A DNA stretch of 64,000 nucleotides from Glycomyces amatae (GCF_020991375.1 NZ_JAJLQZ010000007.1:124001-188000); one strand, 5' to 3'. Counted from the stretch's first letter, positions 8,891-19,366 are shown. Numbers and translations are program-made. The notes: a model not told the origin generated them from the letters alone.

Positions 8891-9547
8891 TCAGTCCCGC
8901 TCCAGGAGCAGGCCCAGGTGCTTCTCCACCACCGGCAGGACCTCCTCGACGGTGACGGTGCGGCCCAGCTCGCGCGAGAGGCTCGTGACGTCCGCGTCGG
9001 TGATCGCGCACGGCGCGATCCGCTCCCAGTAGCTCATGTCCGGGTTGCAGTTGAGCGCGAAGCCGTGCATCGTGGTCGCCCAGCGCACGCGCACCCCGAT
9101 CGCGCAGATCTTCCGCTCCGGCCCCTGGTCGTCGGCCGGGAGCCACACGCCCGTGCGGTCGTGCATCCGGCCCCGCGCCGAGGTCACCCCGAACTCGTGG
9201 CACACGGCGGCGACCATGTCCTCGACCCGGCGCACGTAGCCGACCACGTCGACCTTCCGGCGCATCTTCATGATCGGGTAGCCGACGATCTGGCCCGGCC
9301 CGTGCCAGGTGATCTGGCCGCCGCGGTCGACCGTGACGACCGGCGTGCCGTCCTGCGGCAGCGCCCACGTCTCGGTGCGCCGCCCGGCGGTGTACACGCT
9401 CGGATGCTCCAGGAGCAGGACGGTGTCGCCGATCTCGTCGTCGATGCGCCGCTGCTGGAGCTCCTTCTGGTAGTCCCAGGCCTCCTGGTAGTCCACCAGG
9501 CCACGCTTCTCGACGGTGATGCTCGCGGTTCCCACGGGTGCGGTCAT
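8891..9547 (-). CDS. lipB: Octanoyl-[acyl carrier protein]:protein N-octanoyltransferase LipB
   Basis: 218 residues. It moves octanoate from acyl carrier protein to the lipoyl domains of 2-oxoacid dehydrogenases; LipA then inserts sulfur. Seen: the family signature [18 protein letters not shown] (about 75-92), the catalytic lysine in KICAIGVRV (Lys146) and the acyl-thioester cysteine in [12 protein letters not shown] (Cys180), at spacings matching characterised LipB enzymes. Transcribed alone, convergent with the DUF1023 gene. lipA lies 34 kb away at 43391, not adjacent as in many bacteria. ATG start at 9547. Confidence 0.96.
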   Translation of the reverse strand: MTAPVGTASITVEKRGLVDYQEAWDYQKELQQRRIDDEIGDTVLLLEHPSVYTAGRRTETWALPQDGTPVVTVDRGGQITWHGPGQIVGYPIMKMRRKVDVVGYVRRVEDMVAAVCHEFGVTSARGRMHDRTGVWLPADDQGPERKICAIGVRVRWATTMHGFALNCNPDMSYWERIAPCAITDADVTSLSRELGRTVTVEEVLPVVEKHLGLLLERD

Positions 9548-9800
9548 GGATCGACCCTAATCCCACCGGGGCGCCCGCGGCCACCGGACGACGCGAGTGT
9601 CACCTTTGTTCCGGGGGCGCTTCGTTCCTGTTTTCGCCCGGTCCTTCTTTATGGGCCCGTTACTTAATTGCCGACTAGTTGCGGCCCGCCAGCGCCCCAG
9701 TGACCGCCCGTGAGCTGTCACACTACTATTCCTAAGGTACTTAAGGCCCCAATCCGATCGCCCCGCGCCAGTCGAGGGTTACACGACCACAGGGATACGT

Positions 9801-10553
<753 letters not shown>

Positions 10554-10597
10554 AGCCACCCGACACCACCGTTGGACCCCTGAGGAAGGAAACACCT

Positions 10598-11536
10598 ATG
10601 CGTACGTTCAAGACCGGCCGCAGGGTCGCCGTGGCGGCCCTCGCCTCCGCGACCATGGCCCTGGCCGCCTGCTCCGGCGAGGCGAGCCAGGACCAGGAGG
10701 AGCAGGACGAGCTCCAGGAGTCCGTCGGCGAGTACTCGCTCGAGCAGGCCGCGGAGATCCCCGCGGGCTACATCCAGGAGATCCAGGACCGCGGCTACAT
10801 CAACGTCGGCGTCAAGTTCGACCAGCCGCTCATCGGCCAGAAGAACACCGCGACCGGCGCGATCGAGGGCATGGACGCCGAGGTCGCGCGGCTGCTGACC
10901 CAGTACATCTTCGGGTCCGTGGACGAGGAGGGCGACGACGCGAACCTGAAGTTCATCGAGACGACCTCCCAGAACCGCGAGACCTACGTCAACGACGGCA
11001 CCGTCGACGTCGTCATCGCGTCCTACTCGATGTACCCCGAGCGGCTCCCGAACTTCGACTTCGCGGGCCCGTACTTCGAGACCGGCCAGAACGTCATGGT
11101 CGCGGCCGACAACACCGACATCAACTCGGTGGCCGACCTCGCGGGCAAGGACGTGTGCATCGCCGAGGGCTCGGGCTCGATCGAGAACCTCGCGAACGAG
11201 AACCCCGACGCCGTCATCACGCCGCTGGCCGACTACGCGGCCTGCGCCGAGGCCCTCGAGAACGGCCAGACCGACGCGGTGAGCACCGACGAGACGATCC
11301 TCTACGGCTTCACCGTCGACAAGCCGGACGCCTTCCGCGTCCTGGACTCGTCGAACATCTTCACCGACGAGCCGTACGGCATCGCGATGCCGCTCGGCGA
11401 GACCGACGCGCGCATGTTCGTCAACGACATGATCGACGAGATCATCGCCAACGGCGACTGGGAGAAGGCGTTCGACCTGACCTTCGGTGCCGCCGGCATG
11501 GAGACGCCCGCGTTCCCGACCCCGAACCGCTACTAG
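10598..11536 (+). CDS. gluB: Glutamate-binding lipoprotein GluB
   Basis: 312 residues. Basic N-terminus, hydrophobic core and lipobox ALAAC with the lipidated cysteine at residue 25, then an acidic linker and a type-3 periplasmic-binding fold (about 55-310) with DRGYINVGVKFDQP and the ligand-loop pattern ATGAIEGMDAEVA. It captures glutamate outside the membrane and delivers it to GluC/GluD. ATG at 10598 has an excellent AGGAAGGA ribosome site; in-frame upstream codons belong to the gluA region and are not used. 44 bases after gluA. Confidence 0.92.
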   Translation: MRTFKTGRRVAVAALASATMALAACSGEASQDQEEQDELQESVGEYSLEQAAEIPAGYIQEIQDRGYINVGVKFDQPLIGQKNTATGAIEGMDAEVARLLTQYIFGSVDEEGDDANLKFIETTSQNRETYVNDGTVDVVIASYSMYPERLPNFDFAGPYFETGQNVMVAADNTDINSVADLAGKDVCIAEGSGSIENLANENPDAVITPLADYAACAEALENGQTDAVSTDETILYGFTVDKPDAFRVLDSSNIFTDEPYGIAMPLGETDARMFVNDMIDEIIANGDWEKAFDLTFGAAGMETPAFPTPNRY

Positions 11537-11603
11537 ACCCGCGACCGTTCGGTAGGGCGGTGGCGGCCCCGGCCGTCGCCGCCCGCCTTATGGAGGAGTC
11601 CGC

Positions 11604-12260
11604 TTGTTCGACAATTTCGATCTGATGGTCGCGGCCCTTGGTGCGGGCATGTGGACCACGGTGTGGGTCACCCTCACCAGCTACACGATCGCCCTCGCCA
11701 TCGGCATGGTCCTCGTGGTCATGCACGTGAGCCCCGCCTTCCCGGCGCGCTGGGCCGCCAACGCCTACACGCAGCTGTTCCGCAACGTCCCGCTGCTGGC
11801 CGTCCTGTTCATCATGTACTTCGGCCTGCCCAAGATCGGGATCGTGGCCGACAACTGGGTGTGGGCGCTGCTCGGCCTCGGGATGTACACCGGCGCGTTC
11901 GTCGGGGAGACCCTGCGCTCGGGCATCAACTCGATCCCGCTGGGCCAGGCCGAGGCCGCCCGCTCGATCGGGCTGACCTTCGGCCAGTCCCTCGGCTCGG
12001 TGATCATGCCCCAGGCGGTCCGCGCCGTGATCCCCCCGCTCGGCTCGCTCCTGATCGCCCTGGTCAAGAACAGCGCGCTGGTGCTCGCGATCGGCGTCAC
12101 CGAGCTGACGGCCCAGTCGCGGCGGCTCATCGAGGACAACGCCAGCCGCTTCGACCTGTGGGGCGTCATCATCGGCGTCACCGTCAGCTACCTGCTGATC
12201 GCCCTCGTCCTCAGCTACCTCGTGCGGCTCGTTGAAAAACGCACCGCCTTCGTCCGATGA
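11604..12260 (+). CDS. gluC: Glutamate ABC transporter permease GluC
   Basis: 218-residue HisM-type permease with about five membrane segments and the cytoplasmic EAA loop (GQAEAARSIGLTFGQSLGSV) that docks on the ATPase. It starts at TTG 11604 with GGAG eight bases upstream; no better ATG or GTG lies nearby. Pairs with GluD to form the channel. The 3' end is 13 bases from the gluD start. Confidence 0.9.
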   Translation: MFDNFDLMVAALGAGMWTTVWVTLTSYTIALAIGMVLVVMHVSPAFPARWAANAYTQLFRNVPLLAVLFIMYFGLPKIGIVADNWVWALLGLGMYTGAFVGETLRSGINSIPLGQAEAARSIGLTFGQSLGSVIMPQAVRAVIPPLGSLLIALVKNSALVLAIGVTELTAQSRRLIEDNASRFDLWGVIIGVTVSYLLIALVLSYLVRLVEKRTAFVR

Positions 12261-12273
12261 GAGCAGGCGAGTC

Positions 12274-13185
12274 ATGAGCAGACAGAACGAGAGCACGGTC
12301 CTGTTCGACGCGCTCGGCCCCAAGGGCCGGCAGCGCTCCACCGTCGCCTCCATCGTCTCCGCGGTGGTCATCCTGGGCATCCTGGCCTATGCGGCCAGCG
12401 TGCTCGCCGGGGAGGGCTTCTTCGAGCAGTCCCGCTGGGTCAACCCGCTGGACGCGCTGGTCGTCGAGACCACGTGGGTGCCGGCGATCCTCGACACCCT
12501 CCTGGCCTTCGCGCTCGGCTCGGTCCTGGCGCTGGTCCTGGGCGTCCTGGTCGGCTTCGGCCGGATCTCGCGGTTCGGGCTGACCCGCTGGGCCTCGACC
12601 GGCTACGTCCAGTTCTTCCGGGCGCTGCCGCTGATCCTGCTGATCTGGATCTCCTTCACCATCGACGGGCACTTCGGGTTCACCACCGACACGCTCGGCT
12701 GGAGCAACGAGGCGCGGCGCCTGACGTTCCTGGTGCTGGGCCTGGGCATCTACAACGGGGCGATCCTCGCCGAGATCCTCCGCGCGGGCGTGGCGGCGCT
12801 GCCGCCGGGCCAGGCCATGGCCGGCTACGCGGTGGGCCTGCGGCACGGGCAGGTCCAGCGCCTGATCGTGCTGCCCCAGGTGCTGCGGAACATGCTCCCG
12901 GCGGTGCTGGCGCAGCTGGTGATCCTCCTCAAGGACACCTCGCTGGGGTACGTGATCACCTACCCCGAGCTGCTGCACTCGGCCAACATCGTCGGCCGCG
13001 ACTACAGCAACTCGTTCCTCCAGGCGCTCATCATCGCCGCGTTCATCTACTTCGCGCTGGCGTACGCCCTCTCGAAGCTGGTGGTCCTCGCGGAGCGGCG
13101 CCTGCGCAAGAAGACCGCGGCGCCCAAGGCCGCCGCGCAGCTCGAGTCGGAGGTCGCGGGCGGCCAGGCCGGCGTCGTCATCTGA
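12274..13185 (+). CDS. gluD: Glutamate ABC transporter permease GluD
   Basis: 303 residues. A hydrophilic N-terminal tail (about 1-25) leads into HisM-type permease segments with the EAA-like loop PPGQAMAGYAVGLRHGQVQR, and a basic, alanine-rich C-terminal tail. ATG at 12274 with an upstream GAGAGCAGG is chosen; an in-frame ATG at 12232 would overlap gluC by 29 bases and has no ribosome site. Last gene of the gluABCD operon, followed by a hairpin terminator. Confidence 0.9.
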   Translation: MSRQNESTVLFDALGPKGRQRSTVASIVSAVVILGILAYAASVLAGEGFFEQSRWVNPLDALVVETTWVPAILDTLLAFALGSVLALVLGVLVGFGRISRFGLTRWASTGYVQFFRALPLILLIWISFTIDGHFGFTTDTLGWSNEARRLTFLVLGLGIYNGAILAEILRAGVAALPPGQAMAGYAVGLRHGQVQRLIVLPQVLRNMLPAVLAQLVILLKDTSLGYVITYPELLHSANIVGRDYSNSFLQALIIAAFIYFALAYALSKLVVLAERRLRKKTAAPKAAAQLESEVAGGQAGVVI

Positions 13186-13200
13186 CCCCACCGCCCACGA

Positions 13201-13231
13201 GGGCCCCGTCGGCACCATGCCGATGGGGCCC
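13201..13231 (+). terminator. Terminator of the gluABCD operon
   Basis: 13-bp stem GGGCCCCGTCGGC with GCCGATGGGGCCC (one G-T wobble), loop ACCAT, 15 bases after the gluD stop. Confidence 0.7.
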
Positions 13232-13276
13232 TTCGCATATGAGGAACCGTCGCCTCCGGGGCCTGCTACCCTCCAT

Positions 13277-13299
13277 TTGAAATCAACAACCATTTTCAA
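13277..13299. promoter_or_regulatory. TTGAAA...TTTCAA inverted repeat, possible operator
   Basis: An AT-rich island in very GC-rich DNA, with 6-bp arms TTGAAA (13277-13282) and TTTCAA (13294-13299), 21 bases before the start of the MinD-like gene. It recalls the GAAAAT/ATTTTC half sites of Fur/Zur-type repressors, but the 11-base spacing is not the classic Zur box, so the regulator is a guess. Confidence 0.4.
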
Positions 13300-13319
13300 T
13301 TGGTGGGGGACCACAGCAC

Positions 13320-14288
13320 ATGAAACTCGCCTTCGTCGGCAAGGGCGGCTCCGGCAAGACCACGATGGCCTCGCTGTTCGCGCGCCGCGCGGCCGCGCTC
13401 GGCCACCCGGTCATGGCCATCGACGCCGACATCAACCAGCACCTGGCCGCCGCGCTCGGCCTCGACCCCGAGGCCGCCGCGATGGGCCCGGTCCTCGGGG
13501 AGCACCTCGGCGACATCAAGGAGCACCTGCGCGGCGCCAACCCGCTCATCCCCTCGGCCGAGCTCATGCTCAAGACCACCCCGCCCGGCCCCGGCTCCCG
13601 CCTGCTGACCGTGGGGGAGTCCGACCCCGTCGTCGACGCGCTCTTCACCGACCACGAGGGCATCCGCTTCGCCGCCACCGGCGGCTTCGTCGACGACGAC
13701 CTCGGCGTCGCCTGCTACCACTCCAAGGTCGGCGCGGTCGAACTGCTGCTCAACCACCTCGTGGACGGCCCCGAGGAGTTCGTCGTGGTCGACATGGTCG
13801 CCGGCGCCGAGGCCTTCGCCTCCGGCATGTTCACCCGCTTCGACCACACCTTCCTGGTGTGCGAGCCGACCCTGCGCTCGGTCGGCGTCTACAAGCAGTA
13901 CCTCGGCTACGCCGAGGACTACGACGTGCGCATCTCCGTGATCGGCAACAAGATCGACGACGAGGACGACGTCGCGTTCCTGCGCGGCCACGTCGGCGAC
14001 GCCCTCCTCGGCTGGTGCGCGCGCTCCCGGTACGTCAAGGCCGCCGAACGCGGCAGCGTCGGCCCCGTCGCCGACCTCGAACCCGAGAACCTCGCCGTCG
14101 TCGACGCCGCCCGCGAACGCGCCGTCGCCGGCGGCAAGGACTGGGCCAAGTTCACCCGCCAGGCCCACGAGTTCCACCGCAAGGCCGCACTCGCCTGGGG
14201 CAACGACCGCGCCGGCGTCGACCTCGCCGACCAGATCGTGCCCGGCTTCGTCCTCGGCGAGCACCTGCTCGGCGCCGAGGCCCGCTGA
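13320..14288 (+). CDS. MinD/CooC-like ATP-binding protein
   Basis: 322-residue SIMIBI-class P-loop ATPase. Deviant Walker A GKGGSGKTT (7-15) with the signature lysine Lys8, AIDADINQHLAAALG as the switch segment, and VVDMVAGAEAF as Walker B. This is the pattern of CooC/MinD/ParA-like nucleotide-dependent maturation or partition factors. No CO dehydrogenase, ParB or Min partner lies nearby, so function is unknown; a metal-insertion or carrier-ATPase role is one possibility. ATG at 13320 lies just after a TTGAAA/TTTCAA inverted repeat. An SCO5199-like gene follows 137 bases downstream on the same strand. Confidence 0.75.
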   Translation: MKLAFVGKGGSGKTTMASLFARRAAALGHPVMAIDADINQHLAAALGLDPEAAAMGPVLGEHLGDIKEHLRGANPLIPSAELMLKTTPPGPGSRLLTVGESDPVVDALFTDHEGIRFAATGGFVDDDLGVACYHSKVGAVELLLNHLVDGPEEFVVVDMVAGAEAFASGMFTRFDHTFLVCEPTLRSVGVYKQYLGYAEDYDVRISVIGNKIDDEDDVAFLRGHVGDALLGWCARSRYVKAAERGSVGPVADLEPENLAVVDAARERAVAGGKDWAKFTRQAHEFHRKAALAWGNDRAGVDLADQIVPGFVLGEHLLGAEAR

Positions 14289-14425
14289 CCGCCCGCCCGC
14301 CCGCGCGGCGCCGCGCGGACGGGCCTGGACGGCGGCGACCCCGGGACCCCTCTGCGTCGACTACCCGACAGCGGACGGTGACCGGACCGATCACAATGAA
14401 CCGATTCGAACCGAGAGGAGAACGC

Positions 14426-14836
14426 ATGTCCCTTGACGTCTCTGCAGACCTGCTCGCCAAAGCCGAAGCGGGGGAGGTCGGCGACGCCGACTTCATCGAC
14501 TGCGTCAAGCAGTCGCTGCCGTTCGCGTGGGAGCTCATCGCGAAGGTCGTCAACGACCTGAAGAACGGGGTCGTCTCGTCGAGCGGCTCGACGCAGTTCG
14601 CCGACAACACCACCCCGCCGCCGGACGAGCAGGCGCGCGGGCAACTGCTGCGCGTCCTCGCCTCGGACTCGATGCGCGGCGCCCTCGAGCGCCACTACGG
14701 CGTGAAGCTCGCCTTCCAGAACTGCCACCGGATCGCGGCGTTCCCGGTGTCGGAGGTCGACTCCGACACCTACCGCAAGTTCATCTCCCCGCGCGGGCAG
14801 CTGCTCAACCAGTCGCCGGAGCTGCGCGACTGCTGA
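14426..14836 (+). CDS. SCO5199-like conserved actinobacterial protein of unknown function
   Basis: 136 residues, soluble, no signal peptide. As I recall the family from Streptomyces, the conserved blocks are DFIDCVKQSLPFAWE, FADNTTPPPDEQARGQLLR, AFQNCHRIAAFPV and the terminal LLNQSPELRDC; all are present. Three cysteines (in IDCVK, QNCHR and the last residue) are evenly conserved and could bind metal or form a disulfide. Function is not known. ATG at 14426 has a strong GAGAGGAG ribosome site. Followed by a perfect 15-bp terminator. Confidence 0.75.
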   Translation: MSLDVSADLLAKAEAGEVGDADFIDCVKQSLPFAWELIAKVVNDLKNGVVSSSGSTQFADNTTPPPDEQARGQLLRVLASDSMRGALERHYGVKLAFQNCHRIAAFPVSEVDSDTYRKFISPRGQLLNQSPELRDC

Positions 14837-14858
14837 CCGCGCCCTCCACAGGGACCGG

Positions 14859-14893
14859 CGGAGGCCGGCGGGACACCCTCCCGCCGGCCTCCG
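14859..14893. terminator. Bidirectional terminator
   Basis: Perfect 15-bp stem (14859-14873 with 14879-14893), loop CACCC, between convergent genes (SCO5199-like plus, TetR minus). Confidence 0.75.
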
Positions 14894-14932
14894 GCGCGCC
14901 GGGAGGGGGCGGGGCGGACGGGCCGCGGGGCC

Positions 14933-15643
14933 TCAGGCGGGCCGGCGGGTGATGAGGAAGTCCCGCACCAGCTCCTCGCCCTGCTTCACCAGGGGGCGCA
15001 GGATCTTCAGCCGCGACAGCGCCACCACCCGGGCGGCCAGGGGCGCGGTGCGCCGGGCCAGCTCCCGCGACTGCTCCTGGCCGGGGGAGGCGTCGTACAC
15101 CCAGTACAGGACCACGACCATCTGGTGCAGCCACAGCATCTCCGGCAGGATGTCCGCCATGTCGGCCGGCACCTTGGTCTTCGAACCCTCCAGGACCTCC
15201 CGGTAGAGGGCGATGTCCCGGTCGCGACTCTCGGACGAGTCCTCCGAGAACGGGCTCAGCGGGCTCGACGGGTCGGCGGCGTTGCGGAAGAACTGGCCCG
15301 CGAACGCGTGGTAGGGCCCGGCGATGTCGAGCCAGGCCAGCAGGGCCGCCTCGATCCGCTCCGCGAGGGTCTCCCGGCCCTGGAGCATCCGGGGGGCCAG
15401 CTCGGCGTGGCGGAGGGTCGCCTGCTCGTAGAAGCCCTGGATCAGGTGCTCTTTGGACTTGAAGTAGTAGTACGCGTTGCCCACGGACACCCCGGCCTCG
15501 GCGGCGATCGCCCGCATCGTGGTCTTGTCGTAGCCGCGCTCGGCGAACATCGCGAGCGCCACGTCGATGATGCGCTGCCGCGTCCGCTCGCCCTTGCTCG
15601 AAGGGCGGGCGGACGCGTCGGGTTCGGCCTCAGGTGCGCTCAC
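14933..15643 (-). CDS. TetR-family transcriptional regulator
   Basis: 236 residues. A helix-turn-helix (about 25-70: TTMRAIAAEAGVSVGNAYYY, then FKSKEHLI) is followed by a helical ligand domain. GTG at 15643 (VSAPEAEPDASARPSS) is preferred; the frame stays open further upstream but would run into the preceding gene. It lies 19 bases after the membrane-protein gene and is probably co-transcribed with it from a promoter carrying two TTGAAC palindromes, which are good candidates for its own operators. Confidence 0.85.
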   Translation of the reverse strand: MSAPEAEPDASARPSSKGERTRQRIIDVALAMFAERGYDKTTMRAIAAEAGVSVGNAYYYFKSKEHLIQGFYEQATLRHAELAPRMLQGRETLAERIEAALLAWLDIAGPYHAFAGQFFRNAADPSSPLSPFSEDSSESRDRDIALYREVLEGSKTKVPADMADILPEMLWLHQMVVVLYWVYDASPGQEQSRELARRTAPLAARVVALSRLKILRPLVKQGEELVRDFLITRRPA

Positions 15644-15662
15644 GCAGGCGATCCTACTTGGG

Positions 15663-16076
15663 TCAGGCGCCGTTCGGGTACGGTCGCTGCGGCGGGTGCG
15701 GCGGTTCGAGGGCGGCGAGCGCCCGGGCGTCCACATGGCCGCGCTTGCGGAAGCCGTTGAGCACGATCACGTTGAGCACGTGGAGGAGTCCGAGCACCAG
15801 CAGCACGGCGCCGATCTTGACGGCCACGGTCTCGAAGACGCCGCGGGCGTCGCCGATCGGCGCCCCGGTCCGCAGCCACAGGGCCACGAACCCGAAGTTG
15901 AGCAGGTAGAACCCGACCTGGAGGAGCTTGTTGACGGCGTGGGCGAGCTGCTCGTCCCCGGCGAAGACGTCCTTGATGAAGTGGTAGCCGTTGGCGCCCA
16001 GGGTGCGGGCGACCCAGACGGTGAGCGGTACGGCGACGAGGAGGTAGGCGATGTAGGCGACGACCGTCATGTCCAT
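15663..16076 (-). CDS. Small membrane protein in operon with TetR
   Basis: 137 residues with three clear membrane segments (about 4-23, 53-72, 86-108) and a proline-rich, basic tail. I do not recognise a characterised family; similar small proteins beside TetR genes are common in actinobacteria. ATG at 16076 begins MDMTVVAYIAYLLVAVPL. First gene of a two-gene operon with the TetR regulator, which suggests its expression is autoregulated by that repressor in response to some hydrophobic ligand (inference). Confidence 0.72.
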   Translation of the reverse strand: MDMTVVAYIAYLLVAVPLTVWVARTLGANGYHFIKDVFAGDEQLAHAVNKLLQVGFYLLNFGFVALWLRTGAPIGDARGVFETVAVKIGAVLLVLGLLHVLNVIVLNGFRKRGHVDARALAALEPPHPPQRPYPNGA

Positions 16077-16110
16077 GACAGCGCTCCGTTCTGACGGGGG
16101 TGTGCAATGA

Positions 16111-16126
16111 GTTGAACATGTTCAAC
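16111..16126. promoter_or_regulatory. Palindromic operator 1 (GTTGAACATGTTCAAC)
   Basis: Perfect 16-nt palindrome 34 bases upstream of the membrane-protein start. The same TTGAAC half-site recurs in operator 2. Likely binding site of the TetR encoded in the operon (inference). Confidence 0.65.
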
Positions 16127-16149
16127 TTCGATTCACGCTACTCCACATT

Positions 16150-16165
16150 CTTGAACAGGTTCAAG
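16150..16165. promoter_or_regulatory. Palindromic operator 2 (CTTGAACAGGTTCAAG)
   Basis: Perfect 7-bp arms around a two-base centre, 39 bases centre-to-centre from operator 1. On the minus strand TTGAAC of this site can serve as a -35 with TAGCGT 18 bases later, so binding here would cover the promoter. Confidence 0.6.
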
Positions 16166-16391
16166 TCTGGGGCGGATGTATCGCGCACGACACAGCCTCC
16201 TTCCCGAGCGCCTCCGCCGCGACGGCCTCCGGCGCGGCGCCTGCGCGCTCGGCCGCCTCTCGGGGCTGCCGGCAGGCGACATCGGCAACGCCCGCGGTGA
16301 TCGACTTCGCGGCTTCGGCCATGGCGGGGACGCTGCTCGCCGACCGCGAAACGAACGCGGGGCCGCACGCCGCCTCCGGTAGTCTTGCCGC
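16166..16391. other. Gap between operator region and hisF, no supported gene
   Basis: Very GC-rich. A minus-strand alanine-rich frame and short plus-strand frames are open here, but none has a ribosome site or recognisable product. It probably contains the hisF promoter; no clear -35/-10 was found. Confidence 0.4.
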
Positions 16392-17153
<762 letters not shown>

Positions 17154-17536
17154 TGCGCGGGCGCCGTTCGCGCAGCGCTGAACGCGAACGGAGCGTCCGG
17201 GCAAATCGGACATCAGCGGGTCCCCCGGTCTCAACCCTGCCCCACGGGTGCGACAGCGCCCGCTCCTCGGGGCCGCTTCGCCGCCCGCGTGTTCGGGCAC
17301 CACCGCTGCCGCCGCCCGCGCGTTCCGATGAGGCCGCCGCTGCGGGGGCCGGCTCCCGTCGCGAGAGGGGGTCTGCGCCTTCGGGGAGGCGGGGACGGGC
17401 GTGCCGCCGCGAACCCGATCCGGAATACGGTTGGCGACCGCCTGCGGCGCGAGGCATGATTGCTAGCGGTCGCTTGCCGACCGGCTAGCCAGTGCCGCCA
17501 GGAGCCTGGCGAGCACACCCACCGACCGGAGACCCA
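17154..17536. other. 383-base intergenic region with repeat R5
   Basis: Holds repeat R5 (17172-17255). The rest is GC-rich; an AT-leaning stretch near 17420-17485 (GGAATACGG, ATGATTGCTAGC) may hold the exporter promoter, with no firm match. Confidence 0.4.
17172..17255 (-). repeat. Intergenic repeat, copy R5 (diverged subtype)
   Basis: On the minus strand it begins TGTCGCACCCGTGGGGCAGG and then shares ACCGGGGGACCCGCTGATGT, CCGATTTGCC and GGAC-CTCCG with R7. It belongs to a second subtype whose 3' half differs from that of R1-R4. Confidence 0.6.
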
Positions 17537-19366
17537 ATGACGCTGCCCACCGGCGCCTCCCTCGACGACCAGCCCGCCGACGACCGCATCCTCCGCGCGG
17601 GACTGCGCAACCTCGCCGACATGATCCGGCTGCGGCCGGGGCCCTTCGCCATCGGCGCCGCCGGCGCCATGATCAACACCGGCATGACCCTCTTCCTCTC
17701 CTACGTGACCGGCTGGGTCGTCGCCGGCATCGCCGTTCCCGCCTACGAGAACGGCGAGGTCGCCCTCGGATCCGTCCTCCTCGGCGTCGCCGCCCTCCTC
17801 GGCATCTCCATCGTCCGCTTCTCCTCCATGTGCGCCCGCCGCATCGGCGCCGGCGTCATGCAGTTCGGCGTCCAGGCCCACTGGCGCCGCCGCATCACCC
17901 GCCGCTACCTCGCCCTCCCCGTCTCCTGGCACCAGCGCCACCCCACCGGGACCCTGCTGTCCAACGCGAACGCCGACGTCGAGGCCGCCGCCCGCCCCCT
18001 CGCCCCGCTCCCCTTCGCCTGCGGCACCCTCTTCATGGTCGCCGTCGCCATGGTCGCGTTCGTCGCCATCGACTGGGCCGTCGCCCTGGTCGCCCTCGGC
18101 ATGTTCCCCGCCCTCTTCGCCCTCAACGCCGTCTTCGCCACCAAGATGGCCCCCCGCGCCAAACGCGCCCAGGAACTGCGCGCCGAGGTCTCCGCCGTCG
18201 GCCACGAGTCCTTCGACGGCGCCCTCGTCGTCAAGGCCATGGGCCGCGAAGCCGCCGAGACCGAGCGGTTCAGCGCCTCCGCCGACGAACTGCGCGACGC
18301 CATGATCGGCGTCGGGCGCCTCCGCGCCGCCTTCGAGCCCGCCATCGCCGGCCTCCCCGAGATCGGCGTCCTCATCGCCCTCCTCGTCGGCCTCGCCCGC
18401 TTCGAGGCCGGCGCGATCGACCTCGAGCAGCTCGTCACCGTCTCCTTCATGTTCTCCGTGCTCGCCTTCCCCGTCCGCGCCATCGGCTGGGTCCTCGGCG
18501 ACCTCCCCGGCTCCGTCGTCGGCCGCCGCCGCGTCGACCACGTCCTCGCCGCCACCGGCGACATGACCTACGGCGACAAGGAGCTCCCCGCCTCCCAGGC
18601 CCCCGCCCGGCTCGAGTTCGACGCCGTCGCCTACGCCTACCCCGACGGCCACGAGGCCCTCGGCGAGGTCACCTTCGCCGTCGAGCCCGGCACCACCGTC
18701 GCCCTCGTCGGCGCCACCGGCTCCGGCAAGTCCACCCTCGCCCACCTCGCCGCCCGCCTCATCGACCCCTCCCGCGGCGCGATCCGCGTCGACGGCGAGG
18801 ACCTGCGCGGCCTCACCCACGCCAGCCTCGCCCGCACCACCGCCCTGGTCCAGCAGATCCCGTTCGTCTTCGACGACACCGTCCGCGCCAACCTCGCCCT
18901 CGACCGCGAGGGCGTCGACGACGACCGCCTCTGGGACGCCCTCGCCGCGGCCGGCGCCGAGAAGTTCACCGCCTCCCTCGAGGACGGCCTCGACACCGAG
19001 GTCGGCGAGAGGGGCACGACCCTCTCCGGCGGCCAGCGCCAGCGCCTCACCCTCGCCCGCGCCCTCGCCGGGCGCCCGCGCCTGCTCGTCCTCGACGACG
19101 CCACCAGCGCCGTCGACCCGAAGGTCGAGTCCCAGATCCTCTCGGGCCTCAAGGACTCCTCCGAGGCCGCGAGCGTCCTCGTCGTCGCCTACCGCCGGGC
19201 CACCATCGCGCTCGCCGACGAGGTCGTCTTCCTCGAAGGCGGCCGCATCACCGCCCGCGGCCCCCACGCGGAGCTGCTGCGCACCCACCAGCCCTACGCC
19301 GAACTCGTCACCGCCTACGAGCGGGCCGAGGCCGAGCGCGAATTCGATGAGGAGAACGCGGCGTGA
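17537..19366 (+). CDS. ABC exporter half-transporter, degenerate-site subunit
   Basis: 609 residues: six-helix exporter domain (about 30-330) plus nucleotide-binding domain (about 360-595). Walker A GATGSGKST and signature LSGGQRQRL are canonical, but Walker B ends LLVLDDATSAVD, with Asp where the catalytic Glu should be, and the switch histidine of the usual IAHR is replaced (VVAYRRAT). So this subunit's own site is degenerate. It pairs with the next gene (4-base GTGA overlap at 19363-19366), giving a heterodimeric exporter. ATG at 17537 follows CCGGAGACCC. Substrate unknown; TmrAB, LmrCD and BmrCD are functional analogues. Confidence 0.87.
   Translation: MTLPTGASLDDQPADDRILRAGLRNLADMIRLRPGPFAIGAAGAMINTGMTLFLSYVTGWVVAGIAVPAYENGEVALGSVLLGVAALLGISIVRFSSMCARRIGAGVMQFGVQAHWRRRITRRYLALPVSWHQRHPTGTLLSNANADVEAAARPLAPLPFACGTLFMVAVAMVAFVAIDWAVALVALGMFPALFALNAVFATKMAPRAKRAQELRAEVSAVGHESFDGALVVKAMGREAAETERFSASADELRDAMIGVGRLRAAFEPAIAGLPEIGVLIALLVGLARFEAGAIDLEQLVTVSFMFSVLAFPVRAIGWVLGDLPGSVVGRRRVDHVLAATGDMTYGDKELPASQAPARLEFDAVAYAYPDGHEALGEVTFAVEPGTTVALVGATGSGKSTLAHLAARLIDPSRGAIRVDGEDLRGLTHASLARTTALVQQIPFVFDDTVRANLALDREGVDDDRLWDALAAAGAEKFTASLEDGLDTEVGERGTTLSGGQRQRLTLARALAGRPRLLVLDDATSAVDPKVESQILSGLKDSSEAASVLVVAYRRATIALADEVVFLEGGRITARGPHAELLRTHQPYAELVTAYERAEAEREFDEENAA

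Noticed and set aside
13277-13299. Classic Zur box
   Set aside because: Arms are 11 bases apart where the 15-nt Zur palindrome has five, so only a loose resemblance remains.
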